11,179 bases of DNA, from positions 1-11,179 of the forward strand of contig DATAWZ010000199.1 of assembly GCA_036266975.1 (NCBI GenBank), read 5' to 3'. Position numbers and translations under genes: made by a program. This DNA is from DATAWZ01 sp036266975. Its GTDB lineage: Bacteria > Actinomycetota > Thermoleophilia > Solirubrobacterales > Solirubrobacteraceae. The notes below the pieces were generated by a model. The model was not told the origin of the DNA, searched no databases, and saw only the letters and a program-made list of their open reading frames with translations. This document shows, piece after piece, positions 5,319 to 11,179 of this stretch. Position 1 is the first letter of the stretch. Every line of letters begins with the position of its first letter.

Positions 5319-7250
5319 GTGAGGCGACCGACGCCCCTGATCTGGCGCGTAAGCGCCGCGGTGGTGCTCGCGGCGCTCCTCGTCGCCGGGGGCGTCGGCC
5401 TGCTCATCGGCGGGACGGTCTCGCTGCACCACGCCGAGGAGTCCACCAACCGGGGCGAGAACGCGCTCGTGCAGCTGTTCCGCACCGAGAGCCTGGCCGA
5501 GGACCTCGCGACCGGGCTGCGCGGCTACGAGCTCACGCACGAGACGGCCTTCCTCGCGCCCTGGCGCGCGGCGCGGGTCGCGCTTCCCGGCGCCGAGCGC
5601 GCGATGCTCGCGAGCCTGGCCGGCGACCCGGCGCGGGTGGCCGAGGGTCGTGAGCTGATCCGCCGGATCCACGCCTATGCGCTGCACTCGGACGCGATGC
5701 TCGCGATGGGCACGCGGCCGCAGACGGCGGCGATGGCGACGCTCGGCAAGCGCCTGTACGGCGCGATCGGCGACGAGGTGACGGTGATCAGCGCGGCCGA
5801 GTCGGCGCAGGCGCGCCGGCTCACGCGCAGCGCGCACCGCTCGGCGGCCCACGCGGTCACCGAGGGGGTCGTGGTGCTCGTCGCCCTCGTCCTGCTCGTC
5901 GCCGCGTTCGTCGGGGTGCTCGGGCGGATCATCGTCGCGCGCGAGCGCGCCCGCCGGCGGGCGGCCTTCCTGGCCGAGGCGAGCTCGGTGCTCGACACCC
6001 CGGTCGAGCCCGAGGACACCCTCCGCGTGTTCACCGAGCTCGTCGTCCCGGACATCGCGGACTGGTGCACGGTCGAGCTGCTCGAGGCCGGGCAGCTGCG
6101 CACGATCGCGATCGCCCACGTCGACCCCGCCCAGGTGGCGGCCGTGCGCCGCCTGCGCGAGCGCTTCCGGCTGCGGCGCGGCAGCCACGGCGACCAGGTC
6201 GGGGTGGTCAACAGCGGTGAGCCGGCGCTCTATCGAGCCCTGCCCGAGGAGCTGCTGCGCGACCGGTCGCTCGACGAGGAGCACCTGCAGACGATGCTCG
6301 AGCTCGGCATGGCGCGCTCGTCGGTGATGGTCGTGCCGATGATCGCCCGCGGGCGCAGCCTGGGCGCGATCACGTTCGTTTCGCACCCGGGAGGGCGCCG
6401 CTACGACGGAGAGGATCTCCAGCAGGCGGCCGAGCTCGGCCGGCGCGTCGCGCTCGCGGTCGACACCGCGAGCCTGCTGCGACGCAACGCCCAGACCGCG
6501 CGGGTGCTCCAGGCGAGCCTGCTCCCTGAGGAGCTGCCGGCGATCCCCGGCATCGAGCTCTCGGCGCGCTTCCGGCCCGCGGCCGAGGGGGCGCTGGTCG
6601 GCGGGGACTTCTACGACGTCTACGCCACCGGACCGGGTCGCTGGGCCGTGGTCATCGGCGACGTGTGCGGCAAGGGTGCGCCGGCCGCCGCGCTGACCGC
6701 GATGGCCCGTTACACCCTGCGCGCGATCTCCGCGAGCGGACCGACGCCGGCGCAGGCGCTCGGCGAGCTCGGCGCGGCGATGCTCCGCCAGGACCTGGGC
6801 CAGCGCTTCATCACGGTCGTCTACGCGAGCCTTGACCTCGGCGGGACGCGCCCGCGGCTGTCGATCGCCTGCGGCGGGCACCCGCCACCGATCTACGTCC
6901 CCGCGGACGGCGCGCCCCGGGCGCTCGCGGTCTCCGGCCGGCTGCTCGGCGTCTGGGAGGAGCTCGAGCTCCACGGGATCGAGCTCGAGCTCGACCGGGG
7001 TGATGCCCTGGTCCTCTACAGCGACGGCGTCACCGATCAGGGCGCCGGCCACAGCCTCACCCCGGGCGAGCTCGCGGCCCGGCTGTCGCCGGCGGCGAGC
7101 GCCGCCCAGCTCGCCGACGCGGTCGAGGCGATCGCGCTCAGCCGGCCGGGCCTGCACCGCGACGACGTCGCGCTGCTGTGCCTGCGCTCGGCTCCGCGCG
7201 TGCTCGCCGGCGGCGCGCCGGCGGTGGCTAGCGCCGCGGGCGGGAGCTGA
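5319..7250 (+). CDS. Membrane-anchored PP2C/SpoIIE-type serine phosphatase with CHASE3-like and GAF-like regions
   Basis: This 643-residue protein begins with a membrane helix (about 11-34), then an extracytoplasmic helical region (35-181) with a CHASE3-like stretch around TGLRGYELTHETAFLAPW (65-82), and a second helix (183-206). A GAF-like region spans about 216-385. The PP2C-type (SpoIIE) phosphatase domain spans about 395-623: LLPEELPAIPG, GGDFYDVY (Asp430), IGDVCGKG (Asp448), YSDGVTD (Asp569) and DDVALL (Asp615-Asp616), the acidic residues expected to bind metal. The family usually dephosphorylates anti-sigma-factor antagonists (STAS proteins). No STAS or anti-sigma kinase gene is in the window, so the target is unknown. 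I use GTG 5319; the ATG at 5314 is out of frame and stops after two codons. No Shine-Dalgarno is obvious. It probably shares a transcript with the FKBP gene 9 bp upstream. Confidence 0.92.
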   Translation: MRRPTPLIWRVSAAVVLAALLVAGGVGLLIGGTVSLHHAEESTNRGENALVQLFRTESLAEDLATGLRGYELTHETAFLAPWRAARVALPGAERAMLASLAGDPARVAEGRELIRRIHAYALHSDAMLAMGTRPQTAAMATLGKRLYGAIGDEVTVISAAESAQARRLTRSAHRSAAHAVTEGVVVLVALVLLVAAFVGVLGRIIVARERARRRAAFLAEASSVLDTPVEPEDTLRVFTELVVPDIADWCTVELLEAGQLRTIAIAHVDPAQVAAVRRLRERFRLRRGSHGDQVGVVNSGEPALYRALPEELLRDRSLDEEHLQTMLELGMARSSVMVVPMIARGRSLGAITFVSHPGGRRYDGEDLQQAAELGRRVALAVDTASLLRRNAQTARVLQASLLPEELPAIPGIELSARFRPAAEGALVGGDFYDVYATGPGRWAVVIGDVCGKGAPAAALTAMARYTLRAISASGPTPAQALGELGAAMLRQDLGQRFITVVYASLDLGGTRPRLSIACGGHPPPIYVPADGAPRALAVSGRLLGVWEELELHGIELELDRGDALVLYSDGVTDQGAGHSLTPGELAARLSPAASAAQLADAVEAIALSRPGLHRDDVALLCLRSAPRVLAGGAPAVASAAGGS

Positions 7251-8883
7251 GCCGGCGAAACAGCAGGTCGATCGCGCGCTCGAGCTGCTCGATCGAGGCG
7301 TCCTGGACCCGCGCGACCCCGACGCTGTCGTTCAGCCAGCGGTTGAGCTCGGAATGGCTGCGCCCGCTGGCGCGGGAGAGGTCGGCGACCAGCCGCCGGC
7401 GCTTGTCGCGCAGCAGCTCGCGGCGCTCGTGGGTCGAGGGCGCCCGCTCGAGCTCGGCGACGCTCGTCGCTCCCGCGGGCGCGGACGGCGCGGGCGCCGG
7501 GCCGCCGAACAACGTCAGCTGCGGCGCCACGTCGGCGCTCAGCGGCTGAAAGGCGGCGAGCTCCTCGTCGCGCACCGGCGCCGCGCGCTCGAGCGCCTCA
7601 CGCTCGTCGAGGGGGTCCTCCTCGCCCAGCTGGCGCAACGCCGGGGCGATCTCGCGCTCGACGTCGCCGGCGTGGCGACGCAGCGTGGGGTCGGCGGGGA
7701 GGTAGAGGAAGCTCGCCCCGGGGTGCTCGGGCCCGGCGATGCGCACGAAGCGCCCGACGATCTGGCGAAAGGCGAGTGCGGTCTTGGACGCGGTCGCGTA
7801 CACGCCGAGGCGCAGGCGGGGGATGTCGACGCCCTCGGAAACCATGTTGACCGCGACGATCCAGGGCTCGCGCGAGCGCCGGAACGCGGCGAGCTTCTCG
7901 GGCGCACGCGCCTCGGTGTGCAGCACCACGACCGGCGCGGCGCCGGTCACCTTGCGCAGCAGGGCGGTGAGCTGGCGGGCGTGCTCGCCGTCGGCGGCGA
8001 TGACCAACCCGGCGGCGTCTCGATGCCCGTCGGCGCGGATCTCCTGCAGCCGCTCGTGGGCCTCGCCGAGGATCCGCGGCAGCCCGTCGGGCAGCTCGGC
8101 CGAGATCGCCGTGCGGTAGCGGCGGGCTGCCTCGCGCGTGGAGAGCACGTCGGCGAACGAGGACTCGATCACGTCCTCGCCGCTGCGCCACGAGAGGGTG
8201 CCGTCGTAGGTGATGAAGCCGACTGGCCGGCAGACGCCGTCGCGCACCGCCTGCGAATAGGTGTAGGCGATGTCGGGCTCGGCCACACCGTCGCTGTCGT
8301 AGCTCACGCCGGGGATCGGGGTTCCGTCGGACCGGAACGGCGTGCCCGAGAGCAGCAGCCGGCGCACGACCGGCGCGAACGCGTGGGCGTAGGACTGGCC
8401 CCACGCGAGCTCCTCGCCCAGGTGGTGCGCCTCGTCGGCGATCAGGAGCAGCCCGGGGCGCACGCTGCGCGCCCACGCCGCCGGGTCGCTGGCCACCCGG
8501 GCGTAGGTGACCGCGACGCCGTCGAAATCGCGCGGTGGGCGTGCGTCGGGCGCGTCGGGGAGCAGCTGAACGCCAAGCGGGGCGGCCGCGGCGGCCCACT
8601 GGCGGGTCAGCGGCGCGGTCGGGCAGAGCACGACGACTCCGCTGACCGCGCCCGCCTGGCGCAGCCGTCGCGCGTGCTCGAGCGCGGGGCGGGTCTTGCC
8701 GGTGCCGGGGGCGGCGGAGAGCAGGAACGGGCGCTCGCCAACGGCGTCGAGCGCGTTCAGCGCCCGCCGCTGCCAGGCGCGTAGAGGTGGGATCGAGGGG
8801 GGCACGGGACCGGAGATGGTGACCGCGCGCCCGGACGCCATTTGGGACGTGGCAGGTGCCACTTTTGGCCAGACGTCTACCAT
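7228..8883 (-). CDS. DEAD/DEAH-box helicase (XPB/COG1061-like) with a QLTLF clamp-binding-like peptide
   Basis: This 551-residue superfamily 2 helicase/translocase should use ATP to move on or open nucleic acid. The Walker A motif AAPGTGKT is at 57-64, DEAH at 150-153 (Walker B), SGTPFRSDG at 179-187 (motif III), VNMVSEGVDIP at 345-355 (motif V) and QIVGRFVR at 374-381 (motif VI). All core motifs are intact. A Pro/Ala-rich linker (460-473) follows the peptide QLTLF (455-459), which matches the bacterial beta-clamp consensus QL[SD]LF closely. The C-terminal region 490-546 is charged and helical (GRSHSELNRWLN, then SIEQLERAIDLLFRRL), perhaps DNA-binding. The start ATG 8883 is preceded by AGG at 9 nt. 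ATG 8838 (residue 16) is an alternative and would leave 58 bp of non-coding DNA before greA. The 3' end overlaps the convergent phosphatase gene by 23 bp. Confidence 0.91.
   Translation of the reverse strand: MVDVWPKVAPATSQMASGRAVTISGPVPPSIPPLRAWQRRALNALDAVGERPFLLSAAPGTGKTRPALEHARRLRQAGAVSGVVVLCPTAPLTRQWAAAAAPLGVQLLPDAPDARPPRDFDGVAVTYARVASDPAAWARSVRPGLLLIADEAHHLGEELAWGQSYAHAFAPVVRRLLLSGTPFRSDGTPIPGVSYDSDGVAEPDIAYTYSQAVRDGVCRPVGFITYDGTLSWRSGEDVIESSFADVLSTREAARRYRTAISAELPDGLPRILGEAHERLQEIRADGHRDAAGLVIAADGEHARQLTALLRKVTGAAPVVVLHTEARAPEKLAAFRRSREPWIVAVNMVSEGVDIPRLRLGVYATASKTALAFRQIVGRFVRIAGPEHPGASFLYLPADPTLRRHAGDVEREIAPALRQLGEEDPLDEREALERAAPVRDEELAAFQPLSADVAPQLTLFGGPAPAPSAPAGATSVAELERAPSTHERRELLRDKRRRLVADLSRASGRSHSELNRWLNDSVGVARVQDASIEQLERAIDLLFRRLSSRPRR
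8849..8878. promoter_or_regulatory. Cluster of short palindromes upstream of greA
   Basis: Three perfect dyads lie in 30 bp: GTGGCA-GG-TGCCAC (8849-8862), TGGCCA (8866-8871) and AGACGTCT (8871-8878). They fall in the first codons of the helicase if it starts at 8883, or in the intergenic region if it starts at 8838. They could be operator half-sites for greA; no -10/-35 pair of good quality is visible. Confidence 0.35.
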
Positions 8884-8900
8884 CAGGGCTTACCTGATGG
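8880..8900. promoter_or_regulatory. Perfect inverted repeat holding both start codons of helicase and greA
   Basis: Arms CCATCAGG (8880-8887) and CCTGATGG (8893-8900) flank the spacer GCTTA. The left arm contains the helicase ATG on the minus strand (8883-8881), and the right arm contains the greA ATG (8897-8899). Each arm also supplies AGG upstream of the opposite gene's start, at a spacing of about 9 nt. It may act as an operator on DNA, or as a hairpin in either mRNA that hides the ribosome site and start codon. Confidence 0.55.
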
Positions 8901-9361
8901 GCGGCCCGAACTTTGTCACCTCTGCCGGGCTCGCCGCCCTGCAGGCCGAGCTGCATGACCTGGAGGGTTCAGCGCGTCGGGAGCTCGCCGAGCGGATCAA
9001 GACCGCGCGCGAGTGGGGCGATCTGAAGGAGAACGCCGAGTACCACGACGCCAAGAACGAGCAGGCGCACCTGGAGACGCGCATCGCGCGGCTGCGCGAC
9101 CGGATCGCCTCGGCCGAGATCCGCGACGGCGCGCCCGACTCCGGGGCGGTGTCGTTCGGATCGACGGTCGTGCTCGCCATCGGGGGCGCCGCCGAGCAGC
9201 GCTGGACGATCGTCGCCAGCCACGAGGCGGACCCGCGGGCCGGACGCCTCTCCAGCGACTCGCCGATCGCGCGGGCGGTGCTCGGGCGATCGGCCGGCGA
9301 CGAGATCGTCGTCGAGCTGCCGCGCGGGCCCAAGCGCGTGCGGATCGTCAGCTTGCTATGA
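8897..9361 (+). CDS. greA: Transcription elongation factor GreA
   Basis: This 154-residue protein matches GreA, which enters the RNA polymerase secondary channel and stimulates cleavage of backtracked transcripts. The N-terminal coiled coil (about 10-75) carries the tip motif AREWGDLKENAEYHDAKNEQ (38-57), with the acidic residues Asp42 and Glu45 expected to act at the polymerase active site. The C-terminal FKBP-like domain includes SSDSPIARAVLGRSAGDEI (119-137). The length is normal. I start at ATG 8897 because MGGPNFVTSAGLAAL matches the usual short N-terminus, and AGGG (8885-8888) lies 8 nt upstream. The frame is open further left to 8696, but that stretch is antisense to the helicase and unlike GreA. 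It is divergent from the helicase by 13 bp and convergent with the ABC transporter. A pair of hairpin repeats begins at its stop codon. Confidence 0.95.
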   Translation: MGGPNFVTSAGLAALQAELHDLEGSARRELAERIKTAREWGDLKENAEYHDAKNEQAHLETRIARLRDRIASAEIRDGAPDSGAVSFGSTVVLAIGGAAEQRWTIVASHEADPRAGRLSSDSPIARAVLGRSAGDEIVVELPRGPKRVRIVSLL

Positions 9362-9394
9362 GGGTGGCGGCCGGCCAAGGGCCGGCAAGCCGGG
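9360..9394. repeat. Hairpin-forming 35-bp repeat, copy 1
   Basis: Copy 1 of a direct repeat that recurs 53 bp downstream with one mismatch (position 18, A here and G in copy 2). It overlaps the last two bases of the greA stop. Its core is a perfect 7-bp inverted repeat, GCCGGCC (9370-9376) and GGCCGGC (9380-9386), with loop AAG. Outer GGC/GCC arms (9366-9368, 9389-9391) extend the stem across an internal loop. Confidence 0.85.
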
Positions 9395-9406
9395 CCCCTG
9401 ACTTTT
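9366..9406 (+). terminator. Possible greA terminator formed by repeat copy 1
   Basis: The very stable GC stem of copy 1 begins a few bases after the greA stop and is followed by TTTT at 9403-9406. The T-run is short and 12 nt from the stem, so this is not a classic intrinsic terminator. The position between converging genes still suggests a role in ending transcripts from both sides. Confidence 0.4.
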
Positions 9407-9412
9407 CATCTC

Positions 9413-9447
9413 GAGGGTGGCGGCCGGCCGAGGGCCGGCAAGCCGGG
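9413..9447. repeat. Hairpin-forming 35-bp repeat, copy 2
   Basis: Copy 2 of the direct repeat has the same 7-bp stem (9423-9429 with 9433-9439) and loop GAG. It lies 9 bp beyond the 3' end of the ABC transporter gene, so on the minus strand it is the first structure after that stop. The spacer between copies (9395-9412) is 18 bp and not itself repeated. Confidence 0.85.
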
Positions 9448-9456
9448 TCAGATCGA

Positions 9457-11097
9457 TCAGAGGTCGGCGCGCCGGTCCAGAGCGCGCGCGGCGAGCATCA
9501 GGCCGACCAGGATGAACATTGCCAGTGCTCCCGCCGACACCGCCGGCGAGAGCGAGAAGAACGAGGTGCTGTAGCCGGTCACCGAGGTCACATCGTCCGA
9601 GAGCCGCTGGCCGACCTGCATCGCCGAGCCGATGCCGGCCATGCCCCAGCGCGAAAAGGCCAGGACGCTCACGCCCTTGATGAACCCCGGCATGACCGCG
9701 GTGGGGATGATCGCGCCGCCGAGCAGCAGCTGGGGGATGAGCAGCAGCGGCACCGCGGAGCTGGCCTGGCCCTCGCGCCGCACGCGCGCCGACACGGCCA
9801 GGCCCATTGCCATCGAGGCCCAGCTCGCCGCGATGCACAGGCCGAGCACCTCCAGGTAGCCGTTGGCGCTGGTGCCGAGCGGCTGCAGGATCACCGTGAC
9901 CACGAACAGCAGGACCACCTGCACGATTCCGACGGGGAACAGCACGAGCACCTTGGCCACCAGGTAGGCGTCGAGCCGCACCCCGGCCGCGGCCTCGCGC
10001 TCGACGATCGTGCGTTCGCGGGCGATCTCCCGGCAGGACGCCGCCAGCCCCAGCCAGGTGCTCGAGATGAGCAGCATGAAGCCCAGGAACACCCCGTACA
10101 ACGGCGCGAGCTCGGACGAGTTCAGCACGTTGGAGGGCAGCACCAGGCCGATGAAGAGCCCGATGATCGGCGCCTGGCCGATCAGCAGCAGCAGCAACTT
10201 GTGGTCGCGGCGCAGGCAGCGCGCGTAGCGCGCGGCGAGCAGCACGGTCTGCAGCGCGAAGGGCTGGTCGACCATGCCGCGGCCGCGGGGTCGCGGCGGA
10301 CGTTCGTGGTGCTCGTGCTCCTCGACCGGCTCGTCGCCGAGCTCGCCGAGCGCCAAGTAGATCTCGTCGTAAGCCTGGACGCCGAACTGCTCGAGGATCT
10401 CCGCCGGCGGACCGTAGGCGCGCAGGCGCCCGCCGTGGCCGAGCACGGCGATCGTGTCGCACAGCGCCAGTGAGCTCGTGGCGTGGGTCACGACCAGTAC
10501 CCCGCGACCCTCGTCGGCGAGCCGGCGCAGGATGACCATCAGCTGGCGTTCGAGGCCGGGATCCAGGCCGGCCGCGGGCTCGTCGAGCAGCAGCATCATC
10601 GGGTCGCCGATCAGCTCCGACGCGCAGGCCACGCGCCCGCGTTCGCCGGCGGACAGATCGGAGATCCGCGTGTCGGCGCGGGCGGTCAGCCGCAGCTCCT
10701 CCAGGACGGCGGTCACCCGCGCCTCGATGTCCTCCGGGGAGGTCCCGTGCGGCAGCCGCAGCGCGCCGGTGAAGCGCAGCGCCTCCGAGGCGGTGAGCTG
10801 CTCGTGCAGGACGTCGCCCTCGGGCAGGAAGCCGACCTCGCGCGAGCGCATCGCCACCGGGTCGCCGCCGAGGCGGACGTCGCCCTGGGAGGGCTCCATG
10901 ACCCCGCCGAGTACCCGCAGCAGCGTGCTCTTGCCCGAGCCGCTGGGGCCGATCAGCCCGACCAGCTCACCGCGGGCGACGCTGATCGACGTCGGTGTGA
11001 GCAGCCGCCGGCCGGCCACCGTGACGCTCACACGGTCGGCGGCAAGCGCGAGCGTGGGGGAGTCGGTGGGTCGGCCTGGCGCCGTCGAAGTCGCCAC
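9457..11097 (-). CDS. ABCG-like ABC transporter, ATPase and permease in one chain
   Basis: This 546-residue protein has the ATPase domain first (about 15-255) and an ABC-2 type membrane domain after (about 280-540), the order of ABCG/White half-transporters. It probably works as a homodimer, exporting an unknown substrate. Walker A GPSGSGKST is at 50-58, the signature LSAGE at 148-152, Walker B LLLDEP at 169-174, the D-loop GLD at 177-179 and the H-loop His205 (VVTHATSS). The Q-loop region reads GFLPEGDVLHEQLT (89-102), with Glu93 where Gln is expected. An acidic, His-rich linker (EEHEHHE, 259-265) joins the domains. About six hydrophobic segments follow (roughly 300-320, 333-355, 377-403, 412-436, 447-468, 515-537). 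The start is GTG 11097, supported by GAGG 8 nt upstream on the minus strand; a nearby upstream ATG is quickly closed by TAG. The gene stands alone here. Confidence 0.93.
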   Translation of the reverse strand: MATSTAPGRPTDSPTLALAADRVSVTVAGRRLLTPTSISVARGELVGLIGPSGSGKSTLLRVLGGVMEPSQGDVRLGGDPVAMRSREVGFLPEGDVLHEQLTASEALRFTGALRLPHGTSPEDIEARVTAVLEELRLTARADTRISDLSAGERGRVACASELIGDPMMLLLDEPAAGLDPGLERQLMVILRRLADEGRGVLVVTHATSSLALCDTIAVLGHGGRLRAYGPPAEILEQFGVQAYDEIYLALGELGDEPVEEHEHHERPPRPRGRGMVDQPFALQTVLLAARYARCLRRDHKLLLLLIGQAPIIGLFIGLVLPSNVLNSSELAPLYGVFLGFMLLISSTWLGLAASCREIARERTIVEREAAAGVRLDAYLVAKVLVLFPVGIVQVVLLFVVTVILQPLGTSANGYLEVLGLCIAASWASMAMGLAVSARVRREGQASSAVPLLLIPQLLLGGAIIPTAVMPGFIKGVSVLAFSRWGMAGIGSAMQVGQRLSDDVTSVTGYSTSFFSLSPAVSAGALAMFILVGLMLAARALDRRADL

Positions 11098-11105
11098 TAG
11101 TCGTG

Positions 11106-11109
11106 CCTC
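11106..11109 (-). promoter_or_regulatory. Shine-Dalgarno fixing the GTG start of the ABC transporter
   Basis: On the minus strand GAGG lies 8 nt before GTG 11097. The remaining upstream DNA to the window edge (11110-11179) holds no gene and no convincing promoter hexamers. Confidence 0.5.
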
Positions 11110-11179
11110 ATTGCACTCGCGCGGAGCCTAGTCGGTCCTGGACGGAAGACGCGCCGCCGGCGCCGGCAACGTCCGCGCA

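Noticed and set aside
5241..7157. Open frame of 638 codons on the minus strand opposite the phosphatase gene
   Set aside because: Arg/Ala/Gly-rich low-complexity translation, opposite a gene with intact domain motifs; caused by high GC.
6832..8784. Open frame of 650 codons on the plus strand across the helicase
   Set aside because: It runs through the end of the phosphatase gene in another frame and antisense to a complete helicase; no recognisable domain.
8849..8866. GTGGCAGGTGCCAC followed by TTTT as an intrinsic terminator
   Set aside because: No plus-strand gene ends before it and the stem is only 6 bp; a regulatory dyad is more likely.
8696..8896. 67-residue N-terminal extension of GreA
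   Set aside because: It is antisense to the helicase and unlike any GreA N-terminus; ATG 8897 gives the normal protein and has AGGG upstream.
9013..10473. Open frame of 486 codons on the plus strand across greA and the transporter
   Set aside because: Shadow of greA in another frame and antisense to the transporter; composition is repetitive His/Gln/Arg/Asp without a fold.
1..11179. CRISPR array, tRNA or rRNA genes, insertion sequences, prophage or att sites
   Set aside because: I read for repeats, cloverleaf-like sequences and transposase or integrase motifs and saw none; the only clear long direct repeat is the pair at 9360-9447.

Overview
The window is about 11.2 kb of very GC-rich bacterial chromosome. 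Family content and codon use fit an actinomycete-like bacterium, possibly Thermoleophilia/Solirubrobacterales; that placement is inferred from overall character, not from a marker gene. Genes are tightly packed and no stretch over 300 bases lacks a gene. I see no rRNA, tRNA, CRISPR array, transposase or phage gene.

Left part (1-5309). The tail of a secreted-type hypothetical protein (possibly DUF4232) converges on a flavin-reductase-like FMN protein on the minus strand. Only 32 bp from that gene's start, a plus-strand run begins: a short-chain dehydrogenase (SDR), a divergent glucose-6-phosphate dehydrogenase (zwf), an acyl-CoA synthetase, and then an FKBP-type prolyl isomerase lipoprotein. 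The redox genes and the ligase look like one metabolic unit (NAD(P)H-linked oxidoreductases, an NADPH source, CoA activation of an organic acid), but the substrate cannot be read from sequence. The FKBP gene may have its own promoter inside the end of the ligase gene.

Middle (5319-9361). A membrane-bound PP2C/SpoIIE-type phosphatase with a CHASE3-like sensor and a GAF-like region follows the FKBP gene by 9 bp. Its end overlaps the end of a convergent DEAH-box (XPB/COG1061-like) helicase by 23 bp. The helicase is divergent from greA, the transcript-cleavage factor. Their predicted start codons sit inside the two arms of one perfect 8-bp inverted repeat with a 5-nt spacer, and each arm also supplies the AGG ribosome-binding core of the opposite gene. 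The helicase carries a QLTLF peptide in a linker, matching the beta-sliding-clamp binding consensus. A clamp-linked helicase sharing a symmetric control site with GreA is the most interesting candidate here.

Right part (9362-11179). Two 35-bp hairpin-forming repeats, 53 bp apart and one mismatch different, fill the gap between the converging greA and ABC transporter genes. The transporter is a single-chain, ABCG-like protein (ATPase domain first, then six or so membrane segments) with a Glu at the Q-loop position. The last 82 bases are its upstream region.
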